Below, in pieces: positions 36,949 through 49,850 of a stretch of DNA of 64,000 bases. How positions within the stretch are numbered: position 1 is the first letter of the stretch; each line of letters begins with the position of its first letter. The position numbers and the translations under genes were made by a program. The notes beneath the pieces were generated by a model, which was given only the letters and a program-made list of their open reading frames with translations, was not told the origin of the DNA and did no database searches. The stretch comes from Norana najaformis. Lineage: Eukaryota > Annelida > Clitellata > Crassiclitellata > Hormogastridae. Location: contig OZ029921.1 in the NCBI GenBank assembly GCA_964023275.1, positions 30,301,230 through 30,365,229 of the forward strand, written 5' to 3'.

Positions 36949-37049
36949 TCTCAAAACCTCTGTACATTTCTACTTAACTTCTTGTGTATAATATGCACCT
37001 TTCATTTGATTTTTTGCCTACAATATGGCTTGAAATGTACTTTGTATTA

Positions 37050-38150
37050 AATGTCAAATGAAATGTACACCATGTAAAATGTCAAATGAAATGTACAAAA
37101 GTATGATGCAAAAAAGGGCACATGAAAAGTAAAACACAATAAAACAGAGGAAAGTACAATACAGTACAATACATGAGGTTATCTGTCATGGAGGATAGAT
37201 GCACTGTCTGGAATGCTCAGAGTTTCTAGGGTATGTGGAATTCCTAAACCAGCAGTTAATGGTCTTTCTGTGTCTTCACTTCATGCCACTCCCTACATCA
37301 CTTCCACTAGGTCAAGGACCCCTAGAGAGTTATTTAGACTTCCTTGACTGAGTACATCTGTATGGCCACAAGGCGATCACTGGAACAGTACCTTAATTTC
37401 ACAGCAGAGACACCCCACACCAAGGATGGACCATAATTTAAACTGGGGGTCAAGGCATGGGGTTAGTAAAAGGCAGCTACAGATGACCATCCCTCCAGCC
37501 ACACATAGGCTGCCATCAAACCCCGTAGGGTAACACCATGCAAATGTGCATGGTAAAGATTTTTATCAGCTATATGTTGTCAATACATTAATCCCTGCCT
37601 CCGATTCAGCTTTACGGAATTTGCAGAGGTAATAAGCATTTTAAAGGAATAAATACAAAGTCTTTGAGATTTACCAAGGCTAGGACAGCTTAGCTAATGA
37701 GACAGGCGACTGAATGAACAGCCGATGCAGTAGGCTTATTAACTTACTGTTACTTCCCATGTGACACTTGATGTCTGCTCAGCTGAGGAAGCAAAACCAT
37801 TTAAGGCAACCGGTTGAATCTCTGAACTGCTGCTGCCTCTGGCCTGACCAAGCCATGTATGGTGGCTAATAAGGACTTTTTGACAGATGGGCAGAGTATG
37901 GTAACTATCTATCCCTTAGTGCAAGACAGTCTATCAGCCTATTAGACACATGGCTATTGTCTGCTCTTAGCAGACATTACATGCAAGAATGACTTGTGGA
38001 TGCTCCTTTATGTTTCTAAACATCAGTTTTGTGGCCTGATAAGGTAAAACTCAGGGTACTTAGGGTATGCAAAAGTACTTAGGATACTCACAGATAAAAT
38101 ACTGCCTGTGCTACCTGTGCTACCTAAGTGTGTGTGGCTGTCTGTGAGTC
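37050..38150. other. No gene seen
   Basis: Unique sequence without motifs. Confidence 0.5.
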
Positions 38151-38154
38151 TGTA

Positions 38155-38282
38155 GGTATGTATGTCTGTCTGTATCTCTCTGTCTTTTTCATCTCTCTGT
38201 TTGTCTCCTTTCTCATCACATTCTGTCTGCCTGCCTGTCGTTTCTTTTCTTCTCTGTCTGTCTGTCTGTCTGTCTGTCTCAC
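38155..38282. repeat. TCTG/TGTC microsatellite
   Basis: A pure (TCTG)n run ends at about 38280, within imperfect pyrimidine repeats. Confidence 0.8.
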
Positions 38283-38636
38283 TGAAAATAATACGAGTGG
38301 AATTCAACTTTCTGCCTAAAACTCCCCTAAATAGCATTCTGCTACGACTGAGAGGCACAGCTAATACACCACAAGAAGCACGAGAAATTCAGGCATGATG
38401 ATTGATATCCATGGTAACCAGCCCCTCATTAATCAGTTATAGACTAATTGGTCACCTTTTGGCTAGTCTGCCGCCAAAACTAATCTCCAGCAGCACACGT
38501 ACAGTCGCTTTCTGTGGATGCACAATTTTCTTAGCTACCATGGTGACATACAAGTAATTATACAGAACCAGATTAAGGTTCAGCAGCTGGGTCACCCTGC
38601 ATCAGAAGCTTGATAATCTTGGAGACATTTATAGAA

Positions 38637-38790
38637 CCAGGTGCAGGTTCAGGAGTTGGCTCATTCTGCATCAGCAGCTGGATGACAGCATCATCAGCTG
38701 CTTCATTCTGTATCAGCAGCCGTGTTATCCACCATCATCAGCTGCTTCATTCTGTATCAGCACCGGTGTTATCCAGCACCATCAGATTGA
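38637..38790. repeat. Degenerate tandem repeat of about 50 bp, three copies
   Basis: CATCAGCTGCTTCATTCTGT and ATCAGCAGCCGTGTTATCCA recur with small changes. Confidence 0.75.
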
Positions 38791-38839
38791 CAGTTATAGG
38801 CCAACTGAACAAGACATTTGATTCTTATCCAATATAAAA

Positions 38840-40700
38840 AATGAGGAAAATCTCCAGAGTAAAGTAAATGAATTTGGATTCCCTTAGAGTAATAAATGTC
38901 GCTGATAGTAAGCAGCTGTATCAAACCATCAACTGATAACTCATCCTACTAGAACCTGTACACAGTTCCTCTGATACTCCGGTTCTCTACCTGTGGTTTG
39001 CATCGATTGCAGTTCTCAAGCTAAATAGCAACAGTTCCTTCAAGTCTTGAACCATACCTCTAAGCATTAATTGTCATTTCTACAGCTATTAAGCACCAAC
39101 GACATCTAATGGCAAAGCATCAGTCGATGGTGCTGAGCAATTGTGCATCAATGACTTGTTCAAGGTTCCTACAGACTAACCTTCTCAAGGGACAAGGTGA
39201 GTACTCAAACCAATCAACATCCAATCAGTAATGTTGACAAAAGGTAAGTAACACATGACAGATTATTTACTTTGTTCTGTTTACAGGCACAAAACAGTGT
39301 CAACAATAGAACCAGATGGAATGCAAGAAAAGAAATGCCTCCAGGTGCAATTGAAGACACGTCAGACAAGCACAAGCAAAAGGGAACGGCTGAAGGAACC
39401 TCATGAAAATATCACAACATTAGCAGTTTTTATAGACAGTGTTTTATTGTTGCAAATTTCTCATCCTGGCCGCAATCCACCTCCACGTCTTGTATGTTAG
39501 TTGACTAACCACAATTCAAGACCCACATCTATGAAGACTGGAGCAGTTTGATTTGGATGAAATTAGTAAGCAACTGACCAAGCACACTATGCAGCACTTA
39601 AGCAAGCATCTGCACTTGCATTTGCAGCATCAGCAACCGCAGCATCCACTGGCTAAAGGTCGCAGTTGCCGCAATGCTTGCTCAGAAACTCCTTGCCCCT
39701 TGAAACCATGCTCCACTCAACATCACCATAGTCTGTATCACGAAACCAGTTCTAGTCCTCACTTTCCCCACTGTTCAAGCAAATGTCTGTGATTAGCAGA
39801 CATTAGCATCGCTAGAATGCTCAGAAATATGCAGTGTCAGTTAATAAATGGTATCTATATAATGCACCTGTATGACATCGAAGACTCACAGCCCAAAGGA
39901 AAAAGATCATCTTTCAAGTGTTGCTAAAAGCTGCAGCTCTTCAAAGTAAAATAAACCAGCAGCAGTTATTAATGCTGTATGGAATGAGCATAAAGTGTCT
40001 GGTGTCTGAGCATATTCAGTGTCACCAGCTGCTAAAAAATTCTGTCAAATTAAAAATGCCACATAACCATCTGGCCATATAGGGCATTTTATTACTAGAC
40101 AACTGATGTCAATAGCATGCTACTAGAGTGTCTGATTTCAAGACCTTGCTTTTAACTGTGCTTGCTGCATCCATGGCCAGGAGACAATATATAGAATTAT
40201 AGATCAATGTCTTGGTTGGGTAAAGGAAGAAACACACAATAGACCACACACTTTGCTGTTTGTCTCATATCAAAGCCACTGCTCTTAAACGCCACAAAAG
40301 CTATCAGTTATAGGCAGCCTTCCTGATGTTTCCTCTGAGATTCGGCTTGCTATAGAGAGGTGGCATCGAAAACAATGGTCAATTGACAATTGGATCCTGA
40401 CTTCTCTTATTCTCCGCTTTGTTCATATCAGTTAATACACAGCATTTATAGCATTCAGCAGATAACCAACATGAAAGTGTCAATAAAACTGTGCTGGTAA
40501 CATCCGTAACAAGCATGTATGATAACATACATTTATCAAGACAGAGCAGTTATGATGTTTCTGGGTCATTTAGCTCATGCATATGCATCACGACACCAAT
40601 TCTCCTTGCAGTTTACTGCAAATGAATGGCATGAATACACATTTCAGAAATCTCATAACCATCAAACACCCAGTACTCGGATGAAAAGCCTCAACATTAC
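38840..40700. other. No gene seen; one SINE core-like fragment
   Basis: 39080-39190 contains inverted core-like strings (ATGGTGCTGAGCAATTGTGC). Other open frames are unsupported. Confidence 0.4.
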
Positions 40701-40742
40701 CATTCATCGTCATCGTTATCACCATCATCACCATCAATTATT
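40695..40742. repeat. CAT triplet tract
   Basis: CATCGTCATCG and CACCATCATCACCATC. Confidence 0.65.
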
Positions 40743-40839
40743 TTATTTTACTATTTGGAATCAGGATTCTCAAGATTACAAAATCTTAGAATCCAAGAAA
40801 TAAGACAGTCCTACAAACTTCTCAGCTGGATAAAGTCGC

Positions 40840-41095
40840 TCAGTGCAAACGTTGAAGGTTTGGTCACGTGATAAGAATGTCTGCTGACCAGATACCAAAC
40901 AAGGGACTGCACGCAAGGTCAAAGGCAAATGAACCAAAGGAAGACCACGACCACCACACTGGACAGACAAATGAATGAAGACTTAGCAAGATCTAAATTA
41001 AACATGAGGAAAGCATTTGCCTTGACAAATCATTCAAAAGAATGGAAATACCTATTCGCCCCTATCGCTGCTATAGGCTGGTGGAACTGATGATT
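40840..41095 (+). pseudogene. LINE reverse-transcriptase C-terminal fragment (family F)
   Basis: FGHVIRMSADQIPNKGL, then (after a frame change) KGRPRPPHWTDK and MRKAFALTNHSKEWKYLF match the common GHV.RM...RIPK...GRPR..W.D...A..R..W block. Ends in AT-rich DNA. Confidence 0.6.
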
Positions 41096-42129
41096 ATGGT
41101 TATTATATTTTTTATTATTAATTTATATTATTATGACAATAAATTGTTGCCATATATCGTGTTTTTTATTATGAAGTTACTATTAAACTAGTAATTTATT
41201 AAGCACCCTGTTTATCTGTGTTGACTTCCAACATGCAGATGAGCTAAGCTGAAAAATAGGTTTTGCTCGACAGCATCAAAAACAAGCAGCCAAGCTTACT
41301 GAAGATTCCAAATCCACAGCGCAATATACACTGCATTTTAGCTTGCTAAGATCGAAAGACACTGGCAGAAATCTTGAAGAGTCAGAATAATTCGACCCAA
41401 CAACATCTGGTGTAATCAATTAAGCAGCTTGACTCGATAAACCTGCGTGTTTTTCATGTGGAAACAGTTGGAAACGACACAGCAGAGGAACAAACCTTAA
41501 CAAGATTTCCGTAATGACCAAAATATCCAGAGATAAACAGATCAGCCTTTACTGATCGAAATGCATGAAGCACGTTCATACCAGACAGTGTACCAATGTC
41601 CAGCGGAACAATATGCTCGACAGAACACTGGATAACAAACTGAATTTCACAAATAGTATGTCGACAATAAACAAACTCTCGTTTGCAGACAATAAACACG
41701 ATGGACAACAAACACCAACCATAAAGCAAAAATACTGCTGCCTCAAATACAAAATTCAAAGAATACAACAGGCAGTGATTTGCAAAATATTGGTAATAAG
41801 GGATCAAAGAATCCGCCATGAAACACAAGGGAGGCAAGTGGAAACATATCAGAGCTCTTTTAATCATTGCATTTGATACTCAAAACAGTTGCACTGTATG
41901 AAAGAAAATTCCTAAAGCAATACTGCTGTTCTGCTGCTATTTCAAACCATAAGAGCACTTAGGTGAGCCATTGTTACACCCATAAACAAAACTTTCTTAA
42001 TCCTTCCAGATGAAGTTTTCAAACCGAATCCACAATTTACAACGAAAATCACATCCAGATCACATACCGAAACATGTGCAAAGAAGCACACAATTATAAC
42101 CACAATGTATTAGGTTTTTTAATATGACT

Positions 42130-42330
42130 CTGAGAAATATTCAGTTTCACGTGACACACTGGGCTTTGAAACCAGGACATAACACTGAAAAGATGATACA
42201 CTAGCAACTGATGACCACATTAGTTGATCCATGGTAGGCAATCCAGTCATAACCCAGCAACACCTGATTTTGCTGTGGGGCAAGCCACTGAACTGTGTTG
42301 GCCTCCCAAACCAGGTTTTCTTCAATGGCT
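42130..42330 (-). mobile_element. Possible tRNA-like SINE
   Basis: Minus strand CCTGGTTTCAAAGCCCAGTG resembles a T-arm/B box with one extra T. GTTGCTAGTGTATC lies about 35 bp before it. Confidence 0.3.
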
Positions 42331-43013
42331 GCCAAAAAATTGTAACAGAGAAAGTCTTACAGAGATAAAATGTTGATTCTTTACAGTGGCTATTTGGTAT
42401 ACTATGCAAGCGTCTGACCCACCATCAACTGGCAAACAACGAGAACAATAAGATCAACTGTTCTGGCTTTGATCTAGATAAATTAAGACCATCAAAACTT
42501 TTCCGCCATACAACCATGGTAAAACTGGCCCCACTTTCTCAACTTCTGGATCAGCTAGTGGGAGACCACATTACCACCATCCGTCTTACACCTACTGGAG
42601 TCAATTTTGCAAACCCCGTAATTTCACATAACATAATGTAAAGTAAACAAGCAGAGCGCTAGGCAGAATCTAGTCCGTTATCGAGAATGCCAAGAGCAAG
42701 AGCCGAGTGTATTGAGATGGCGCTGCCACACGTCTCAAGAGCTGGAGATGAGGGACAGAAGCAGACTGACGGTCGATCAACAGTGTTTGCACAGCAAAAG
42801 AAAAAGATCATTGTTTGCATCTCGTTTTCAAGATGAAAGCCAGTGCAGTCCACGTGATGCGCTACTCATAAAATGCATCAAACAAAAACAGATTTTATGC
42901 TCATGGCGGCAATATTATAAACACTGGCTACAGTAAATATTACATACAACATAAAACACGGAAATATTATGAATACTATGATCAGAGTAAATATTGTCCA
43001 TACTAAGATAAAT

Positions 43014-43054
43014 GTGTGTGTGTGTGTGGGTGGGTGTGTGTGTGTGTGTGTGTG
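43014..43054. repeat. (TG)n microsatellite
   Basis: TG run with one GGGTGGG interruption. Confidence 0.88.
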
Positions 43055-43327
43055 CCTCTGTCAGTCTGTCTACACAAAGCCTTTTGCTCAACTGAGTGTG
43101 AAACTAAGACTACAGCAAGATTCCAGACCCAACTGGTCAACACCGTTTTTCTAATAAAAATTACAAAACTTTATAAATTGTGCATTTAACATGGCAGCAT
43201 GTGGTGCAGGTCAATCAGGAAAAAGAATCCCACACAGCACAGACAATGCTCTATGAACTTTGAATGGCTATAGATAGAAGTTTACAAAACAATCAAATAA
43301 ACTAATTATTATTATATTTTTAAACAT

Positions 43328-43691
43328 CATTCTTAATTAGCAACGTCTATAGTGCCAGTATCTAATGCACAAGGTATCTAGTGATGGCGCACTAAAACCA
43401 AGCCATGATCAGGTCAATCATTCTTAACTAGCAACTTCTATAGTGCCAGTATCTAATGCACAAGGTGTCTAGTGATGGCACACTAAAACCAAGCCATGAT
43501 CAGGTCAATCATTCTTAACTAGCAACTTCTATAGTGCCAGTATCTAATGCACAAGGTGTCTGGTGATGGCACACTAAAACCAAGCCGTGATCAGGTCAAT
43601 CATTCTTAACTAGCAACTTCTATAGTGCCAGTATCTAATGCACAAGGTGTCTAGTGATGGCGCACTAAAACCAAGCCGTGATCAGGTCAAT
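43328..43691. repeat. 91-bp tandem array, four copies, in a LINE 3' UTR
   Basis: Units start at 43328, 43419, 43510 and 43601 (CATTCTTAACTAGCAACTTC...). Single-copy relatives form the 3' UTR of family D at 27345, 51000 and 52020, so the array arose by expansion of the UTR. Confidence 0.93.
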
Positions 43692-43738
43692 ACCCAGAGG
43701 TCAATCAGAAAGTCAGTCCACTGAAACAGAGAGACAGC

Positions 43739-43965
43739 CTACAGTGAAAGGTGAGTCTTAAGATAAGACCGAAATGATGCAAGAGTCTGAGCAGAACGAA
43801 CAGATGCAGGAAGAGAATGATAAAATCTAGATCCAGCAACTGAAAAAGCTCGTCCACCACGAACACGTCTAGTTTCTGGCACAACCACAGGAAGGCAGTC
43901 AGATGAACTGGTTGAATACTGATAAGTCTGTGGAATGAGGAATGCTTTTAAGTTGGCCTATGTAC
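43739..43965 (-). pseudogene. Family-D LINE ORF2 C-terminus, frame intact to stop
   Basis: Minus strand reads VVPETRRVRGGRAFSVAGS, HSLPASVRSAQTLASF and RSYLKTHLSL, then TAG at 43741-43739. This is the classic L2/CR1-type ending; no stop for about 70 codons, so a relatively young copy. The upstream part is absent. Confidence 0.8.
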
Positions 43966-44332
43966 CTCAACGCACCCTCGCTGTAACACAGGATTTGGGA
44001 TTCATGTCAGGTACCACGTTATGGCGAGGGTCGCAGTAAACTTAAATCATATTCTGATACGAAAATTTCAGTACATGTATGTTCTATTTTAAGTACTATG
44101 GTAGGCCAATGTACTAAGTACTATTTTAAGTACAACCGTATGCTCGGCCTGTCAGCAGGATTTGTTTAACAGCCAGTCATTCATTAACAGACTGGCATTT
44201 ATGGCAGACCTGTGTGCTTCAGTGATTTGACAGCACTACGCAATAAATTTAGGTTGAAGATTTAACATAAGCAACATCAACTCAAGTGATGCCAGGACAC
44301 ATTTTCGGTGTTGTACTAACAGGCACACACGC

Positions 44333-44362
44333 ACGCACACGCAAACACGTACACACATTTAT
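44333..44362. repeat. CACG/ACAC simple repeat
   Basis: Short ACGCACACGCAAACACG run. Confidence 0.6.
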
Positions 44363-44364
44363 AT

Positions 44365-46590
44365 ACAGTAAGTAAATAGCTGCACACAGCATATAGCATA
44401 TGCAGATAGCATAATAAATTCTTGAAATGTTTCACTTAAAACTGTTCTACTTGCTTAAAGTGTCCAGTTTCAGTATCCACTTCATTAGCAGTCAAGCAAA
44501 GCTCCACCGGAAGACTACAGCTGGACCAAAGCACACAAGCACCAGCCTCCAGCATCTCCAAGGTTTGTACATTTATTTAACGCCATCAGCTGATGCTCAA
44601 AGCATTGGTCAAGCATGCTAGGCTTCGTTAAGCAGCACTTGGTAAACACAAAGCAATCTTGTAGGGATCTGGAGAAAGTTGGACTTGGACAGCACCCATT
44701 TCTGGGGAGGCACACACCCACACCCTTCTTGACTCAACTGATGCCTCGAACAGAAGCTGATGGTCTTATATAAAGGCACATGTAACAAAGAATATGTGCA
44801 ACTGCAATCCCTTCCTTTTTATGCCAGCATATAGCCCTAAGTAACTGCCAAACTCGCTGGAGCATACTTTGTAAGTGTTGCAGGAGAAAATATGATACAC
44901 CAAGTGCACAAGTCGTTATACAGTGTGCTAGAGCACATATACAATTCCAATGCACAACTGCGATTTCACTGATAAACCAGAATCATACTCCCTTCACAAC
45001 CATAGTTTGTTAAACTTTAAAATGGCAGATAGGAAGAACTGGCATTGAATATTTGTAAATATATTAATTTATGCACGATTTATTCAATCATTTTAACAAA
45101 TTATATCGTGCCTCTACTCAGGAGCAGCCCAGCATACATACCTTACTTAGCCTGATGGTAATTCTTTTCAGAATCAGTGCTATAACCATTTTTTGTGTAT
45201 ACTTCAATTCAACACTCTTCTTACTTTGCAAGTTTAAAACAAATCCAAATGAGCTTAAGATTTTTTCAAGAGTGTAGGTCTGTAGGTAAGTTGTAGGTAT
45301 GCATGTGTGAATGCATGTAAAGTAAACTGTTATATACCAAAGTACAGAACTTACATATGCTTGTATATGCAAAACACATAACTCTTCGGGAACAATTAAG
45401 TCGTTCAACTGCTATTCAGATATCCTTATCGCACCAGAAATTAAAGTTGAACAATGGTGGCAGTGCCTGAGCTGTTATCAAGCGACCAAGATCTCATCCA
45501 GCAACAGCAAATTATGATAAAACATAAAAAAGTGCATGGCATCCAGCCAGATCCAATAAATTCCTGAGCTTTTTGCCCTGCAAAAACCAGTAAACAGCCC
45601 TTAGCAAAGGTGCTCTCACTGGCACTGCTCGTTTCGCTCGCAACGAGACATCCACCTTCCTTCCTTCAGACAGCCGCAATTGCACCAAGTCCTGAATGTT
45701 CATTTGGCGAAACTGTTCCCGGTTTAAGCGCAAATGACATCGCCAACCGCCAAACCACACGTACACGAAGGCATCAATTTCCTGGAAAAACTGGGTCCCG
45801 AAATGCAGTGTCAGTCAAAGCAAACATGACCAGCAAAGAAATGTCCCTCCTAGCAGTCCTTTAATCAATGAGATATTTCACAAACACAAGAAAGGCCAGG
45901 TCCCTTCTGCATCGTTTGATGCAAGTCCCAACAGCAGCTGCAGTACAATAAAGTACACTGCAAGACCATACTTCTAGTACACCATCTACACCTGCAGTAA
46001 CCCACAGCACTCTACACAGTCAGTGGGTAAGCCAGTCAGAACAAGTGCGTCTAAAGCCCATGCTTTAACACTCCAGTGTCAATCTTTTACCGCAGAGCTA
46101 CAGGTAGGGAGTTCCAGGATGATGTTATGTAAAGTAATTGTAATTCTGCAAACATGTAGCACCACTTCTAGTAAAGTAACAGCAGCAGCACAGGGAGTCA
46201 GAGAACCACACATCATGTTTTCCAGGTTAACTGCTTGCAAGGATGCATTGTCAACTTTATCTGAGATGGTCTGCTTTTGAAATGTAAAACTGTAGCAGTG
46301 TTTTATCACTTTATGACAGTCATTTTTGCCATCTCATAAGAGATAAAGTGGAGCAGACACTGACCCAGTCCTAGTCACAAAGTCATACAGGAGAGTCATA
46401 ACTCATCTTATGACTCAAAACAAGTATAATCAATTTTAAATATATCACTGAAATAAATTTTGATTGCTGTCACAAAACTCTTCATTAGTGAGAAAACTTG
46501 AAATAAATTCATAATATTCCAAATGTAAATTCTTCAAGAAAACAGCAGAAATGGAAAAGCAAGGTATTAAAAATTAAGATATTAAGGCGT
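44365..46590. other. No confident gene; one exon-like minus-strand segment
   Basis: 45656-45781 is open on the minus strand and bounded by AG and GT (see findings). A SINE-like tail (ATTTAACGCCATCAGCTGAT) lies at about 44573-44620. Confidence 0.35.
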
Positions 46591-46592
46591 AA

Positions 46593-47560
46593 AAAATTAA
46601 TTAATTAATAACCAGATTAATTTATCAAAAATAAAAAATTGTGCATGATTATCGATTACACTGGTCATTTCTTAAAATTAATTAATTAATAACCAGATTA
46701 ATTTATCAAAAATAAAAAATTGTGCATGATTATCGATTACACTGGTCATTTCTTAAAATTAATTAATTAATAACCAGATTAATTTATCAAAAATAAAAAA
46801 TTGTGCATGATTATCGATTACACTGGTCATTTCTTAAAATTAATTAATTAATAACCAGATTAATTTATCAAAAATAAAAAATTGTGCATGATTATCGATT
46901 ACACTGGTCATTTCTTAAAATTAATTAATTAATAACCAGATTAATTTATCAAAAATAAAAAATTGTGCATGATTATCGATTACACTGGTCATTTCTTAAA
47001 ATTAATTAATTAATAACCAGATTAATTTATCAAAAATAAAAAATTGTGCATGATTATCGATTACACTGGTCATTTCTTAAAATTAATTAATTAATAACCA
47101 GATTAATTTATCAAAAATAAAAAATTGTGCATGATTATCGATTACACTGGTCATTTCTTAAAATTAATTAATTAATAACCAGATTAATTTATCAAAAATA
47201 AAAAATTGTGCATGATTATCGATTACACTGGTCATTTCTTAAAATTAATTAATTAATAACCAGATTAATTTATCAAAAATAAAAAATTGTGCATGATTAT
47301 CGATTACACTGGTCATTTCTTAAAATTAATTAATTAATAACCAGATTAATTTATCAAAAATAAAAAATTGTGCATGATTATCGATTACACTGGTCATTTC
47401 TTAAAATTAATTAATTAATAACCAGATTAATTTATCAAAAATAAAAAATTGTGCATGATTATCGATTACACTGGTCATTTCTTAAAATTAATTAATTAAT
47501 AACCAGATTAATTTATCAAAAATAAAAAATTGTGCATGATTATCGATTACACTGGTCATT
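46593..47560. repeat. 81-bp minisatellite, 12 apparently identical copies
   Basis: TTGTGCATGAT recurs at 46639 and every 81 bp to 47530. Units contain TTAATTAATTAAT, AACCAGATTAATTTATC and ATTATCGATTACACTGG. I saw no difference between copies except at the two ends. Confidence 0.97.
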
Positions 47561-49090
47561 CCTCAAAGAAACATTTACATGGTTTAGGTCTTCAGGCCAA
47601 GAACAAAAATGGACAATAACTGGACAGCTTTTCCTTAGCTCAATAAGGAAATCAATTTCTTAATGAATAAATGGATTTTAATCCCTGATACAGAAAGGTG
47701 AAAGGCAAATACTTCAGTGTACAACCATCGACCACAATATGCCTATGACAAAGAAATGCAAATTCTTCCTTTGATGAGACAACTTGTTAAAACACTTAAA
47801 AGATGATGAAATGAAAAAGCAAGCCAACTACATGACGAAATGAAAATAATTCACGAAGACTCAGCATAAAATCAGAATCAAGTAAAAGATCTGGTTGCTC
47901 GTGCTTGGTTGGTTATGCCCAGTGTACCTTAAACTAGTCAAATCTGATTTAATCTGGAAACTTCTACAGCCCGCTATCATAAGGCTCGTGACATCAATCG
48001 ATGGTCACTTCTAAGGAAAATGACATCAAAAACGCTGTGCACTCGTGTTTCTTCAATTCAAGATCAAGCAGCATCTTCCTCTTGCAGTCCAAGTTTAGAA
48101 TTTCACCCCTGCTTGACAGCAGGTATGCTGTGACTGGCCCGTCACTCCATGTCTCCACCAAGAAACTTCTCAGAACTTCTCAGCACGCCCCACCTCCTTT
48201 TCAAAAACCATCATGGTTGCTGTGTTGGGATACCATGGAGGATTTTCAACAGTGCTTTACGTTGCAATATCGTGACACCCACAGAGGATTTTTCTTAAAC
48301 TGGCTTTTTTAAAATGTCACAACATATTAGTGTACAACAAGGCTTAAACACCAACAGCAGCCATGCCACCAGGCAGCGCAGACATGTCTGTGTTTACAGA
48401 CAAATGCCACAGGCTCAGTCCATTATACAGATCCTTAACGAGATTGCAAATGCCAGGAAATCAAGATACTTGGGGGCACAACGTCCGTACTGCGTGCAAA
48501 TGAATTTTTCCTAAATGCTGCCAGAGTCTGACAGGCAAAAAGATGAGGAAACAAGAACGCACCATTGATGCGTCTCCTGTTTCTGTGTGATTGACGTCAT
48601 CGGCATCGATCCGTCCAATAAAGAGAGATCCTGTCTTACAAGACTACAGTTTCAAGGATCCCCTTCCAAAAATCAGATTATGACCAATGACGTTTCGGCC
48701 AAGGAGCGCATGCTCCTCCCTTATGCGATCGATGCAGAACCTAAAAATTCATCCTCTGTCATCAATCTGAAGGCAGTGATACTGCTGCAGTGGATGGTAG
48801 TTAAAACATGATGGATGCAAGAAAATAAGAAATGAAACAGTAGCAACAGCCATACTAACTGGCAGGAGAATCCAGTTACATTTCACAGATTCCACCTAAC
48901 ACTTCCGTTTTCTTTTGCAACAAAAGTGTTATTTTGATAGTAATATGGCCTCCTATTTCCATTTGGAAAACATCCTTCATGTTTATTTGAACCAAATTTT
49001 GAATAACCATTGCTACAGATAATTACAGGCCTCTCAGTAGATCTGGAACATCCTTAAAATGTGCTTATACACTTACATTTTGTAGATTTG
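47561..49090. other. No gene seen
   Basis: Open frames at 48001-48312 and 48314-48811 lack recognisable domains. 48535-48760 is locally CpG-rich and holds TGACGTCA. Confidence 0.4.
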
Positions 49091-49099
49091 TGATGACAC

Positions 49100-49850
49100 A
49101 TTGGCAGCGTATCCAATAACAATTTTAAAATGTAGGCTCTGAGTAACATCCCTATAGTACCAGTCATAACATCCTTATAAGTTCAAGATAGAATTTACTG
49201 ACAGTGGCCTTAATAACATCTGCAACAGAGGGAACAATAACATCTTTAACAGTGTCAGGTGCCCAGCTTCACGTAACATAATGAATTTAACCAACTGAAC
49301 TTGTATAGAACCCTCTAACTACCTCTTAAACGACCTCCTTGCTAGCCAGGTTACATTAGAGTTCCTCACAAGAATAAGTTCATCTGTGAGCAAATAACGC
49401 TGAGACAACTGGAAAAGTCATCACTGGCCAGTGATAAGCATCCAAATACCATCAAAAACATGTGAAATCCAAAGCAGACTTAAGAAATAACTCTGAAGCA
49501 CAGACTCAGACAAAGTAGACGTCTGAACATATGAGAATTATTGACCAAATTCAGCATTTGATGAACTGATCTATCAGCGTGAACAAGACGAGCTAACAGC
49601 AGGCATCTTGGCCGCAGTAACACCTAGCAATCCATCTAGCAGCCAACAACAAATTCTTAATAATGGCATAAACTGCATCATTACAATACCAGTAACAATG
49701 TACTAAACAGTGACAACAATAACATCATTAGCAGTGGCAGCAGACGTATAATTAATAAAGGCAGCAAAAACATTCTTAACAGAGGCAGTGGTAAAATGCT
49801 TCAAAATGGCAGCAGTAACATCCTGACAATGGCAGCAGTGATCCAGGCAA
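49100..49850. repeat. Very degenerate repeat of ACATC...AACAGTGGCAGCAGTA
   Basis: Words AATAACATC, TTAACAGTG and GGCAGCAGTAACATC recur many times with irregular spacing; likely an old minisatellite. Confidence 0.45.

Noticed and set aside
36648..37050. Repetitive protein of MKTMSNASSRSCKTF units
   Set aside because: The 45-bp period keeps both strands open. There is no homology, signal sequence or flanking gene structure.
46593..47560. CRISPR array (regular 81-bp spacing)
   Set aside because: There are no variable spacers between repeats, the units are contiguous, and the genome is eukaryotic.
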